Source: Podospora comata
Taxonomy: Eukaryota; Ascomycota; Sordariomycetes; Sordariales; Podosporaceae
DNA: 64,000 nt
Direction of reading: 5' to 3'
Assembly: GCA_017354895.1 (NCBI GenBank)
Contig: CP071493.1
Location: 6,262,001-6,326,000, forward strand
Part shown: piece after piece, positions 10,631 to 22,254 of the stretch
Layout of the letters: every line of letters starts with the position of its first letter
How positions within the stretch are numbered: position 1 is the first letter of the stretch
Position numbers and translations under genes: made by a program
Notes under the pieces: model-generated
Seen by the model: the letters and a program-made list of their open reading frames with translations, nothing else
Told to the model about the DNA's origin: nothing
The model's database searches: none

Positions 10631-13550
10631 ATGGTCATTTCACGATCAGGATCGACTGCGAATACACTCAGCTGGTTCGTTGGTCTCCTGTCGACCTTTG
10701 CCATTGCAAACGCTCAGCAATTCAGCGATGGGCTCCTCGGATACCATGTCTACCCAGGGCTGAGTGACCAGTGTGCCGAAGCTTTGAACACAACCATCAC
10801 AAATTGCGCAAGCTTTCTGGCCACGGTTGCTGTCGACATGCCCCGTCTTGACTCGAGGTCTCTTGAGACTCTGTGTACCGCGACATGCAGGTCCTCCCTG
10901 TCTTCCGTCCGAGGGACAATCGCCTCGCGCTGTCGAGGCAACACCGATGTCCTCGAGATAGAGTCAATCGTTTATCCTGGTGCGGGTCTCTGCTTTAGGG
11001 GCAAAACCTCGAAAAAGAGCTTCACTAAGACGGGATTCTCAAACAGCCACGTTCGTGATTGACAGATTTCTCTATGCGTATGATATTTCTTGTGCAAAAG
11101 ACAGGTGAGAATTACTATGTCGATCTTATTGTGTAATCCGGATGATGATATCCTGCTGACCCCGTGACAGAAACACCGGCAGGTTCTGCGATCAGATCTA
11201 TATGGACGCCCTTTCAAACGGCACGGCATCTAATGGCTGCTCCGACTGCGCTTTGGGTGTTGTGAGTAGACAACTGAACTCGCCTTTTGGGTATCACCCC
11301 GATTTTGCGAACGACTTTCGTTCCAAAACGTCGGAATGCGGTGCGACGGGTTATACCTTTACCTCGCCAGCACCATATGCCATCAGCACGAAGCCCAACA
11401 CGAGCCCGACTGACATCCCAACATGCGTGTCGCCATACACCGTCCAAGCAGGAGATACGTGCGACGCGATTGCGGTGGCCAGGGGTGTCTCGACTCATAG
11501 CGTTGTCAAGGCCGGCGGTACGGATCCCGACTGCACTACCTTGCAGGTCGGCGTGAAGCTGTGCTTGCCAGAGCCGTGTAAACTCTATCGTGTTCAGTAT
11601 GACGATACATGCGAGCGTATTCTGGCGTCTGTCACTGGTTTGCAAGCGCATGATCTTCTAACTTGGAACCCCAACATCAACCCACTCTGCACCAACCTGG
11701 GATCGATGGCGAAAAAGCTCATTTGCATCAGGCAAGTTCGGGTTCACCCCCCTGATCAGGATGTACAAGTTGATTGCTTTATGGACCGAGTGGCTGACAG
11801 TTGGTTTGCTGCTACAGTCCCCCTGGCAGGACTTTAGACGAAGTTACCAGGATAACGACCCTGCCTCCAACCACTACGCAACCTCCTGAAACAGCCGTCC
11901 CTCGCCCAACAAACGCCAAAGCCGAGTCACACACCCGGTGTGGCAGCTGGTATGAAATTCAAGAAGGGGACTACTGCCAAGCCATCTCCATCCGCCAGGC
12001 CATCCCCCTCCAAGACTTCTTCTTTCTCAACCCATCCATCAGCAATCCCGACTGCCTCAACCTCTGGCTCGAGACTTTCTACTGTGTCAAGCCAGTAGGC
12101 GACATCAACATGTACAGCGACTACCCTTATTCCACATCCCCGGTCTACACGCTCACTTCGTCCAACTACGTCACAACCACCGCTTCTCTGGTTGACAGGG
12201 TGCCGCCCATCCCCAGTCCCATCATCTCGCTGCCTCTAGCACCTGGCTCGCGGACAGCAGCCGACGGATGCCTTGGGTTTGTCAACCACCGGGTCGTCAT
12301 TCCACAGATGGATCAGTCCCTGCAGACGGATGTGCCCCTCTTGACCAACATGATCAACAGTTGTGACTACGTCCTAGGGGCGTATGAGGTCCACCTCGAC
12401 GAGTTTCTGTCCTGGAATCCCAGTCTGGTGGCAGTGAGTCCTTGCTACCTACAGGCTGGGTACAGGTATTGTGCTGCGCACCGAAACGCTACAGGCGAGT
12501 GCCTATTTTATGACCAGCTTACACCAAATCGACAGAACAATTTACTAACATTTACGTCTCGTTTGTAGCCGAACCGTCAAGGACCAACCGCACTTGTATG
12601 GAGGTGGCAAGTTCTCATCCCGGAACCATTCCGTCCTGTTCTTGCTATACCGTCTTGAAAGGCTGGGATGCCAAAGGTTAGTTACAGTAGCAGTTTTTTG
12701 CTCGCCTTTCCCCGTCATAAGAAAAACATGATTGGCAATCCAAGAGAAACTCACTATTTCCCAACTATAACAGTCTACCCTTGCGAAGACATCGCCCTGG
12801 ACCACAACATCACAGTGAGCGACCTCATGACCTGGAACCCCTGGATAGGACCAAGCTTGTCCGTCTGTGACACGGGCATATACGCCAATCTTCCCGAGTC
12901 TAGCGAGCGTCCGATCTGCGTGGGGACAGGGACAAGAAGCAACACCAGCTCTGTGACATCAGCACAAAGGACGACGACGACGACGGCTAGAAGCACTACT
13001 CCTAGCCTCACAACCTCCGATAGTCCAGGCGCTCCTACGCAGACGGGAATCGTGGCGGGTTGCCGAAAGTACTACATCGCGCAGGCAGGAGATGGTTGTT
13101 GGGCCATCGCCAGCAGCAACAACATCAATCTCGATGACTTTTATGGGTGGAATCCAGCAGGTTAGTACTCAAAAGCTTGCACTGGAAAAAACAGTGGAAA
13201 CAAGACTCGTTAACGTTTAAATTCGGTAAATGTGCATTTTAGTCGGCACAGATTGCCTAAACCTCTGGCCAAACTACGCGTACTGCGTTCAGGGCCCAGC
13301 CTCCATGACTTCCCCCACTCAAGTACCCACAACGACCACGGCTGGCGGGGTGCCGCCGCCGGGACCAACGCAGGACGGGGCTAATCCGGCGTGTAAGAGG
13401 TGGCACACGGTCGTTTCTGGGGATGACTGCGCTGCTATCCAGCAGAGATATGGCGTGCCGGATTTTGCAACGTTTCTTCGCTGGAATCCTAGCATTGGGT
13501 CTAACTGTGAGAATCTATGGTTGGGGTACAGTGTCTGTGTCGGGGTTTGA
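10631..13550 (+). CDS. Secreted LysM-domain protein (seven LysM-like modules)
   Basis: Chitin- or peptidoglycan-binding secreted protein of 815 residues. Plus-strand exons: 10631-10979, 11047-11104, 11171-11731, 11818-12494, 12569-12676, 12774-13160, 13243-13550 (2448 nt). A signal peptide is evident (hydrophobic WFVGLLSTFAIANA). The N-terminal domain is Cys-rich (ATFVIDRFLYAYDISC, GCSDCALG), as in Trichoderma TAL6-type LysM proteins. Seven LysM-like modules follow, recognised by YTVQAGDTC, YEIQEGDYC, YIAQAGDGC and WHTVVSGDDC openings and FLNPSI/TWNPNI/GWNPAV/RWNPSI closings; module 4 (about 482-545) is degenerate. Thr/Pro-rich linkers separate modules. Introns 3 and 4 use GC donors (CAG|GCAAGT and CAG|GCGAGT); reading them as GT-AG would break the frame. 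The likely role is chitin masking or self-protection against the neighbouring chitinase, inferred from family knowledge. Confidence 0.92.
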
Positions 13551-13757
13551 AAGGAGGGTTAGGATGCATGTAAAGATGTGATTCAGCCTGCCTTGGCCTG
13601 AAAGGTATGCTCAGATATGATTCCCTCTAAAGGGTATTAGAGCACCTACGCAGTGTAGTGGACCTCAATTTGGAAAATAACAGGAGTTATCTACATCCAC
13701 CACCGCATAACACATAGACCACTTTCCCCAGAAACTGCCCAACCCCCCCGAACAACA

Positions 13758-14447
13758 TCAAGATGCCCACACCCTCCCACACTCTGGCTTCGCCCAATAT
13801 ATATACCAATTTTCGGGATTGTCCATCTCCACCCAACTCGCCGGCCCAACCATACCCACACTGATCCTCATCCAATCGTCCAAATCCCACTCTTCTCTCT
13901 CCTCTGCGCTAGCATCCTCCGGAGGCATCATGCGACTGTCCACCCACCCTCTCACAACGTTCACATACGCTCCATAATCACCCCCCTTACCTGAATCCAT
14001 CCCCAAGCAACTCAACAGCGCCTGTTCATCAGCCTCCAAAAAGACCTCATACCTCGACCCTTTCGTACCCAACCCGCCGTCTTTTGCCACCACCACCACC
14101 CCTGGGTCTTCTCCCTCTACGAAGGTTTTGAACTTCTCCCTCAGTTGATCTCGATCCGCACCGTCGAGGGTCGTGGGGTCGGAAACAAACCGCCAATCCA
14201 TCTTGTCAAGCACCTCCGGGTCATTGCCAACCTCGTCCTTGCAATTCGCAACGATGATCCGCTGCAGCATCTCCCACGGGGCGTCTAGCTCGGGCTTGTA
14301 GCAGGTTCGGTAAACCACCCATCCCCATTTGGACCCCTCAGGACCGAGGAGCCACTTGATCTTTTGGGCGGGGGAGGCGTCCTCCCACTCCTCTCCGGAG
14401 ATGGCCTGCTGCCGCTCCTCCTGTCCTTCTCCTGGGGAAGAAGGCAT
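13758..14447 (-). CDS. Conserved hypothetical fungal protein
   Basis: 229-residue acidic protein in one exon, not assigned to a named family. I chose the internal Met (MPSSPGEGQEE) as start because the 96 upstream codons are low-complexity and unlike protein, although the frame stays open to 14735. Visible features: GSKWGWVVYRTCY near residue 38, a central LDGADRDQLREKFKTFV helix, and Trp/acid-rich C-terminal segments (DLDDWMRISVGMVG, NWYIYWAKPE). The WGWVVYRTCY plus C-terminal D-W pattern recurs in fungal proteins of unknown function. No signal peptide or membrane span. Convergent with the LysM gene (207 bp apart). Confidence 0.7.
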   Translation of the reverse strand: MPSSPGEGQEERQQAISGEEWEDASPAQKIKWLLGPEGSKWGWVVYRTCYKPELDAPWEMLQRIIVANCKDEVGNDPEVLDKMDWRFVSDPTTLDGADRDQLREKFKTFVEGEDPGVVVVAKDGGLGTKGSRYEVFLEADEQALLSCLGMDSGKGGDYGAYVNVVRGWVDSRMMPPEDASAEEREEWDLDDWMRISVGMVGPASWVEMDNPENWYIYWAKPECGRVWAS

Positions 14448-16133
14448 TGCGGTGATTATAGGCGATGTTTTTGTGGTGAAATGCCGACTCGGAGGGAAGA
14501 AGGCAGGATTTGTTGCTCCTGCTGCTGGCGATGGTGCACGTCCTGCGAGGAAGACTGCCACTTCGGCTGGGGAGACCTGGGGGTGATTGATAAGGAGAGG
14601 ACGATTGCCGGGTTGGTGATGTGATGAGACACCAAAACGAGAACGAGACCCGTGTGGAGCGCTGGGAGGGACGAAACGTCGAGCGAGTGCTGTCTGGATG
14701 GTAGCGCGAGTCCGAGAGTGACAGTGGCTGCGCATCTTTTGCTAATGCCAATCGAGAGTTTGCAATGACAACGGTGAGTCGTTCGCGTTCTTTTTTTTTT
14801 TTTTTTTTTTGGAAAGGGGAGAAGGGGGTTTATGTGTCTCGGATAAATCCAGGAGGGGTGAGCTTTCCCGGCATTTATAGAATTTATCATGAGGTCACCA
14901 TCTCTTTCTCTCCTCAGGTTAACACCCAAAGCGGAGGAGCACAAAGGTGGACAATTCAGTTCAGTGACTTCATTAAAGGTAAACTTCTAAACACTTGATT
15001 CGCTCAAACCCCATCAACTTCACGATTACAAAGTATCCATTTCAACTTTCATCGATACACAACATCTTCATGGCCCTCTTTCCCCATCCAAAAATCCCAA
15101 CGGCCCAGTATTTTGCTTACCGGGCGTTCAGCGCTATATTACAGGGCTTACCTCACAAAACAGCGGCGCGCAGCTCGCTAGTTGTACTTTTTGCCAGCCA
15201 ACGAACCACCACTTGAACCACTACCATGGTCACATTTCTTTATTTACATCACAACGCCGATAATCAACAATTGTTTTTTTGCTCTTTTCCTCACCATCAC
15301 GCACGCGTATGATGAGATTCACAATGATGCAACTCAAAACCTACGCTACCTGGCAGAACAATGAGAGCCGGTCAAATATCTTAAAACATAGGCTAATACC
15401 AAGTTTGTCGACGTTAAATAAAAGGAAACATTAAATATCAATGGTTTATTTGCAGTTAAAAGCCCGTATTCTTTTGGTCTACCTAGTATGCGGCTGCATA
15501 ACTACGTGGAACGGTCAATTCCTAGCATCTCCTCAAAATCCCAACTGAACCAAAGTACCATCTCAAATAGAACAGTAACAAACATTGAAGACCTATTCGA
15601 GCTTAAATAGCATCAAAAGATAGACGATTCAAGAAACTCAATAATCCTAACAACATTCCTTGCCCGTTCTTCTCAACTTCAATTTCTCCAACATCCCATT
15701 GGCTCCCGTTCCCATTACCAAACCCGCCCCCAAACCGTCAGTTCATCATCCTCAACTCTTGGCATCTCATTCCGAGTCTTGAATGCGAGAGCGCGGCCCG
15801 CTACGCCGATCTGGTAAGGCGCACTCTCCCAACCCCTGTTGTCTCCTCGTAAAGACAGGCATAATACGCCCAAACCCCCTGCTAAACTAACGGGTTCCAG
15901 GCAGTTGGTTCGACGTTGTTAATTTCCCATATTTTTGATACATAAAACCAACGACCTGCACCGTCCTGCTCTTGCATTGCCACTACCACTCCTCGCATCA
16001 TCATCTGTCATTCCTTCTTGTCGATCTTTTTGGTGTATTTCATTCTTTTATTTCCCACCCACAAACATTCCCCCAAATTCAACTACAGTTGCCCAACGCA
16101 TATTATCAAAAACAACAAAAGACCAAAATCAAA
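14448..16133. other. Intergenic region with a long T tract
   Basis: 1.7 kb without a supported gene. It contains a homopolymer of about 22 T at roughly 14790-14811, just upstream of the 13758-14447 gene. The remainder is AT-leaning promoter and 5' UTR sequence of the flanking genes. The ORF at 15935-16405 is a shadow of the secreted protein's 5' leader. Confidence 0.5.
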
Positions 16134-16871
16134 ATGTTCACCAAAAGCCTCCTCATCTCCGCCCTCGCCGGCGTCGCCCTCAGCAGCCCCGCCCCGGCCA
16201 TCACTCCTGCGCCCATCTACCAGCGCCAACAACAATCCGACTCCTCCCTCACCCTCGAATGCCAAGCCCAGTACGAATCCATGATAGCCCGCGCTCCCAA
16301 CCCCTCCAACGACTCCCCCGTCATCCAATGGCTCAACTCCGAGGACATCCTCCGCATCGTCGACTCCGAGGACGTCAACGGCCTGTGCTCCGCCATGTAC
16401 GGTGACGGTGGCCTCAAGCCCCCCGCCTCCGTCGCGTCCGCCTGGTCCAGCTACATGTCCGAGGCAAACGACTACGCGAGCTCCATGGCCGAGCCGGCTT
16501 CTAGCTTGAAATCCAAGTGTCCCGCCACGATTGGCGCGGCCATCGCGCTGCTGGCTATTACCGACGAAAATTCGTGCAAGACGGCGTACGCGGCGTACTC
16601 GAATGTCCTTGATGGGACTACGGAGGGTGGCTCCAGCCCGACGACGATGACGGGTCCGGCGAGGACGACGACGTTGAGCCCTGTGCCGACGGTGACGACT
16701 GGCCCGAACCCCGAGGATGAGGATGAGGGGGGAAATGAGAATGAGAATGTGGAGGAGGGAGGAAATGCCCAGACGACTAGCACCTCTACGGCTGGCGGTG
16801 CTAGGCAGACGGGATTCGTTGTGGCTGCCGCTGCGGCGATGGCGGTGGCTGGTGGGATGGCTGCTCTCTAG
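16134..16871 (+). CDS. Secreted GPI-anchored cell-wall-type protein
   Basis: 245-residue surface protein in one exon. It has a signal peptide (SLLISALAGVALSSPAPA), a Cys-containing central domain (about residues 38-160; LECQAQYESM, GLCSAMYGDGG, SLKSKCPATIG, ENSCKTAYAAYSNV), then a Thr/Ser/Pro-rich and acidic Asn/Glu-rich linker. It ends in a hydrophobic tail (TGFVVAAAAAMAVAGGMAAL) preceded by small residues, the form of a GPI attachment signal. The start at 16134 follows a good context (AAAATG) and leads directly into the signal peptide, so the longer upstream frame is 5' UTR. Probable location is plasma membrane or cell wall; biochemical function unknown. Confidence 0.85.
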   Translation: MFTKSLLISALAGVALSSPAPAITPAPIYQRQQQSDSSLTLECQAQYESMIARAPNPSNDSPVIQWLNSEDILRIVDSEDVNGLCSAMYGDGGLKPPASVASAWSSYMSEANDYASSMAEPASSLKSKCPATIGAAIALLAITDENSCKTAYAAYSNVLDGTTEGGSSPTTMTGPARTTTLSPVPTVTTGPNPEDEDEGGNENENVEEGGNAQTTSTSTAGGARQTGFVVAAAAAMAVAGGMAAL

Positions 16872-16932
16872 AGAAAGTTAGTGTTTGTAAGATAAACGAG
16901 ACGATGGTGGAATAATCGAGTCATACCTAATA

Positions 16933-18480
16933 TCAGAGAATTACACAACACTCTTCCTCCCCCGCCGCAGGGGCTTCTGAGTCAACCTCAACTGGAGGAC
17001 CCAACGCTGTAGTCGTCCGATAATACCTAGCCCATGATGGGCTTATCACCTCCATGCCGCCTTGCAATCCCCATGCAAGGTTTCTGTCGGTAACTTGTAT
17101 CACTGAGCCCGGTTCATCAACCCACAACTTGAAGGGGAATACGTATAATGCCGGGCGAGACATGAATGCAGCGACCAAGTCCCGGTCTAGCATCCTCAGG
17201 TGAGTGATGTCGGTCCACCAAGGCGCGGGATTCATCTTGACATCTTGACTTCGAAGTATCTAATCCCAGCATAGGGCGTATGCTTCGCCATAGTGTTAGC
17301 TCTCAGACTGTAGGACGTATGATGGTAGTAAAGCCATACCTCCCGGGTCTCAAATCGATGAACTTCCTCGCCCCTCTGCCGCATCTGGTTCCCATGAGGA
17401 TGTATATATTCTGAGGTGGTGATGTCGGAAATAGGCCGCTTAATGTAGACAGGCAGAACAGAAAGCGTAGAACCACCTCCTTGTTCCTGGGCTGCAATGA
17501 CCAGCGTTCTGATACAAGACCGCAGACTTGTGTCCGTCTTTTTGATTTTTTTTTTCGCTCCAAGTTCGAGATCGCTCATTGATAAAAATGATCAGTCTTC
17601 GGCCCACACTAACGTTGATATTCGCAGCGTATTTCTTCACCGTACATGAGACGGATTGCCCTTGGCGAATGCGAGCAATGAAGCCCGGAGTGTACGGGAC
17701 AGTTGTTGATGCGGTGTGATGATAGCCAGTCTGAGACGGGATATGAGGCAGAAAAGGTCGAGGCTGATTATAAGGAGCTTCGATTATGCCACTACCAGGC
17801 ACTTCGTGCGTAGGGCGGCCGTAGGCGTCTCGAGCCGCAAAGAATGGGTCGTCATTCCTGGCCAAGTTAGCCTCGATATACGATTTGAGGTCTTCCGTAT
17901 ACCCTTGCAAGTTGATCACTTCCTGGTGTTCTGGCCTCGGCCTCAGCGAATAATCCTTGACGGACATTAGCAATCCGTTTTAGTATCGAAGCTACGCAGT
18001 CCGGATCACTCTCAAGGTTTTGTCTGAAGGTGGATGATAGGTCTTGGAGGGCTTCGTGGCGACCCATCTCCATCCGATTGCTGTGCCTGCTGTTCTTAAC
18101 TAACGCCGTAGGTTGTGATCCAAAGTGTGCGTTAACTCACAACTGACACATGGCAGCTAGTGTCCAGTGTGATACGATGATAACGCAGCTTGTTCTGTAA
18201 GTTAGACATTGTGTCTCTGCCTGAGACGGGCCACGATATGTCGAGGCCGTGAATATCGGTTTTATGCAACGTCACACAGTCCTTCATTTCTGACAAGATT
18301 AACTGGCAGTTGGCCAAGATGTCCTGGACCTGCTGACTGACCGGTTCTTCCCCTACAGATATAAAAATGGGAAAAAGATATATCGATTTCTTCCGAGGGC
18401 ATTACGTTCTTCTGTAACTTCTAATGCCAACTTGGCCAAGAGAGGGTAAAGCTCTTCAAGAATGTGACGGTCACCTAGGC
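16933..18480 (-). CDS. Fungal protein of unknown function with C-terminal CaaX box, 5' part unresolved
   Basis: Multi-exon minus-strand gene. Firm 3' exons are 16933-17259, 17340-17537 and a third ending at 17614; junctions are GTATGG...TTAG (80 bp) and GTTAGT...AAAAAG (76 bp). The assembled C-terminal half carries DDPFFAARDAYGRP, the GFIARIRQGQSVSC segment, YIHPHGNQMRQRG, WWTDITHLRMLDRDLV, FPFKLWVDEPGSVI and LAWGLQGG. The protein ends GEEECCVIL: Cys-Val-Ile-Leu is a CaaX box, and the final Leu predicts geranylgeranylation, so the product is probably membrane-bound. Upstream exons (about 17870-18070, 18132-18370, 18405-18480) encode helical sequence resembling fungal helical N-terminal (HeLo-like or Fungal_N type) domains, but the similarity is weak. 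The junction near 17930-17970 requires an intron of only about 40 nt or a frameshift. Start codon not identified. Confidence 0.6.
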
Positions 18481-18742
18481 TTGGGGACGTTGACAGTCAG
18501 GGACAGATCGGAAGTTTTGCAATGAGAAACTTGTCAGCTGGATGAATCGAGAGTACATATCGGCAAAACACAGAAAGGCCGTCTGTAAGAGTGATGTGCC
18601 GTCCTAATTTTCTGTTCGACAAGCGGACACATTTATTGAAGTGGGCCATTCTGGGCTTTGGCTTTACAAGCCTACCTAGATACCTCGCCCTCATCACCGT
18701 TTCCCGTAAGATGCCGAGAGCGCGATAGACGCTGCCACACAC

Positions 18743-19287
18743 TTTTCTTCTTTATTATTCACTGCCTTTTCGTATCTTAGACTTCAGATTGGAAACGAAA
18801 CCTGTACTATTCGCTTCAGTAGTCCCACCCAGCATTTTAATGCTGGTATAATATTATGTGGGAAGCCACAACTGGCTCCACAAAGAGCTTAGGCCAACCT
18901 GGGCTGGTTTGTTTGGGTCTGCAGGATTTCTCGGTTTGCCTTTCCATAGTTAATATCAATCAACACTTTTATACCAACATATAATTCACTTGCGCTATTC
19001 ACCTAGGTGGGCGAACGCGAATAGGACCCGCCCGGGGCGAGTGCGAGTGAACAAGCAGGAAATTCGAGCGCGAGTGAACAGCTAAAAGGTTTGAGCGAAA
19101 GTGAACTAAGTACCGGGGAATTTAACTGGTACTAGGAAATTTGTAATATGAAATCTTCTGGAGAGTCAATCCTTCCTCTTCTTTTTCGCACACTATCACT
19201 CCCGCTTCTAGAGATTCTTTTCACCTCAGTCAACCATCAACTCAGCCACTCTGTGAAACCGTCTAAATCCACAGCCATTCCCTCAAC
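18743..19287. other. Intergenic region with short GAGTGAAC repeats
   Basis: No gene seen. Between about 19015 and 19110 the motif GCGAGTGAAC recurs imperfectly three or four times (GCGAGTGCGAGTGAAC, GAGCGCGAGTGAAC, GAGCGAAAGTGAAC). It could be a small degenerate tandem repeat or promoter elements of the tiny gene that follows. Confidence 0.4.
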
Positions 19288-19565
19288 ATGACCGCGATGT
19301 CTTCTTCGAACAATTTTGCAAGCAAATCCGCCCAGAAGACCATTGAAGCCATCATCAAGAGTGGCGTTGCCAGCTCTGGCAGCTTTAACGCTGCTTCAAG
19401 TCGCACACCTCGTGCCCTTTCTGACATCATTTTCAACCCTAAAACTAGGGGAAAGTCTGCCAATGAGAAGAAGTACGTGATTGTTTAGAGCCCTAATTTA
19501 CTTACACAACATGTGTCATCAATGCTGACTGGTTGAAATATAGTGCTGGCGAAAGTAGAGCCTAA
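19288..19565 (+). CDS. Small two-exon hypothetical protein
   Basis: 68-residue protein, exons 19288-19472 and 19544-19565. The start context is good (CTCAACATGACC). The 71-bp intron has a strong donor (GTACGT), a TGCTGAC branch site and a TAG acceptor, and splicing gives an in-frame end (NAGESRA, then TAA). The sequence is Ser/Ala/Lys-rich (FASKSAQKTIEAIIKSG, SRTPRALSDII), hydrophilic, with no signal or membrane span. The clean splice signals are the main support. No family is recognised. It could be an unstructured nuclear or cytosolic peptide, or non-functional transcription. Confidence 0.45.
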
Positions 19566-22254
19566 ACGCGAATTTAGTGGCGTAGGGCCTTTTTGAGAAC
19601 GAAGCAAGACATTTCGACTGGGATCCAATGGGATAATTAGTCGGCAAAAGCGAGAGGATAATGGCTTTGGCAAAGAGATATCAATGACAGTAGGTCATTG
19701 CTTGATGGGTGATACCTTGTGAAAATCAAGCCGTGCGTAGAAGAATACCTACTAAATTGGTATAAAACTAAGCGAGTGATAAAACTATATGTAGTAAATC
19801 CAAGAGAAAGCAAATGAACGTAAGATTGAACCGAGCCTGATTATCTACATTCCATTCTCATACTTCTCATATGCTCAAAACCAATCTCGTTGCCTTCCAC
19901 TCCGTCGCAGTACACATAGTCATAACCCCAAGCTTCACAACCCCCACTAGTCAATGCACCTTGGGGGTCCACCCGAGCTGGTGCAAATCCCAGTATCACA
20001 GTCAGTGATTTTTCCATACACCTCTGACCCTAATGTTACCGTTGCCACAGTACCCCCTATCATGAAAGGTAAAGCCGTTCACATCGCCGGTCGAGATTCT
20101 GCCCGGGGGATTAGACACTCAGTTTTAGTCTGCTTTGAAGCTGGATAGTGCGAAGTACTGGCCTCATCAATCATTGGTGTGCTACCTTCGCCTCAAATGT
20201 CGAGGCGAAGCAATTTTGAGGCATTAGGGCCGCAATGATTGCTCCGTAAAGGATCGTACTCCAATCGCATCGGACAGGACGTTGAGGCTCAAGCTCTTGC
20301 CATATCCATTTGACTGGGCGTTTCTGTCAGTCCCTGCCTACCTTAGGTTAAGCTTCCCTCGAAAGAGAAGGCAGACATTGTTGGCTTTTATTCCTCTTGT
20401 TACTGACTCGCTTTGTGTACGATGCTGCCAGTGCCTTCCGAATACTGAGCTTATGCCACTTGGAGAGGGAGTGAATTTAAAGAATGTCAGATCATAAGCG
20501 GGAGAAGGAAGGAGTGATGACCAGCAGGGAAAGATCGATAATAAATGAGGAAAGTTTGTAGGTAGTTCTGATTGCTTCTTCCATAGTGGTCAGATGGCAG
20601 TAATTGCAGAATGTCACCAATCTTCACTGTGACATTGAACCCGACGCCGCTTGAGATCAACATTAGTCATTGCCGTATCTCTAGATATCATCATAATATT
20701 CATTCGGTATTTCTAGCCCTTTCTTCCTCCATCATTGTGGCCGGTCAGCAGTTCAACGTTGCGCCTCAAGAGCACCATGTCGCCGGAAACTACCCACGCA
20801 TGACCCGGCTCTCGGACAACACCCATTCTCTTCGGCTTTACCGGCTTCAGACCAAACGGCGAGCGTATCCTCACAATATCCCACAGCACAGACCAAGGAA
20901 GAATATTTGTCCCCCGCGGAGAAGTCACCTGATGCACCACAAATTGCTTCCTTTGGCGATGGATCAGTGGCTGTGGTGTTCTTCCCGGTCGAGGGAAATA
21001 CATTGCCGCTTTGGGATTTGGGTGGGGGGGTGTTGTTAGGAGCGTCACCGCCACCCTACCCCCCTGTTAAGACTTAATTTCAGCTTTCAAATATACATAG
21101 TTACTTGGTTTCGGAGTTGAATTCTGTAATAGAATCGTAGTACTTTATAAAACGACGTCCTTCCCTAGGTAGTTGTGACGAACCCCTGTACAGAACCTCT
21201 GAAAGGGATACTCGGTTGAAGGCTTCTTCTAACAATTGGTTCGGTGCAGCTAAACAGTGCACAATAAGATGTCTCAATGTAAACACAAGATACCGTGAAT
21301 ACAAGCTGTAATTGCATATTACGAAACTATCTACGAGCTATCTAGTTCCTCTCTTTTCTCCTTCTTCTTCTCCTTGGCATTGTTTTGCCGGTTTATTGTG
21401 TTAGGCTCTGTGGTAGCCGTATATATCGTGAGTGGGTAATCCAGCGTTTGCTTACGATTAGAAAGCGCCGGAACACCCTGCCTTATATCTGATGTGTATT
21501 GTGGGAGAAAGGTTTCCTGGTTATTAAGTTGATACTGCGGGGTCACGATGTCACCGGCCTGTATATTGTCGTCCCAAATATCCCGTATTGGGGACTTTGC
21601 TCTCCCGGAAAACTGGGCATCCTTATGGTGAAGAAACCCAGGATTACTCCCCAGGCTATACAAAGTGCTCTTCGAGGGTTGTGTTGGCCCGGATTATGAG
21701 GAGTCGATGCTCGTACCGATTCCACTATCCGACATCAATCCGGATACATCATCCATCGGCGGTGGGTCTGGCTCTCCTTCCTCCGGGGGTACATCTTTCG
21801 TTAGACTCCAGCGCAGAGGGAACTTCTAGCTATGGCCGAATATCGGTGCACCCTGTGGCACCACCCGCCCCGGACTTCGTAGTCCCCGCCCATAAAGCTT
21901 AGGGAAGGTAGCTAGGAGGAGAACCTGCACCCCGTATCTGGAGCTGCGCTCATAAAATGGCCCTCCTATGTGAATATCACATGAAGCACACATGAATATC
22001 TACTCTATTCGCTAGCAACTCGACAAACTAAAGTGCGCATCACCTCAACTATCCTAAATTCAGCCTTAAATTTACATTCAAGAGGTTGTGGGTAATCCCT
22101 TTATCTAATTGAACTACTGCAGGACCATAGTTTTCAGCCACCTCTGCGCGATAGCCGCGTAGAATGCTACTGTTAAATTCCGTCGTTGCTGCCGTTTCAA
22201 TGGCATCCCTTCTTCCCGGCAAGCATCGTTATTCAAGCAACCTCTACCGAAAAC
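19566..22254. other. Gene-poor accessory region
   Basis: 2.7 kb with no gene I can support. Overlapping ORFs at 20611-21039 (plus) and 20713-21054 (minus) are of similar length and neither has recognisable motifs or splice context. The minus-strand one is slightly more protein-like. From about 21060 onward the sequence becomes patchily AT-rich, as in the decayed NLR that follows. Confidence 0.4.
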
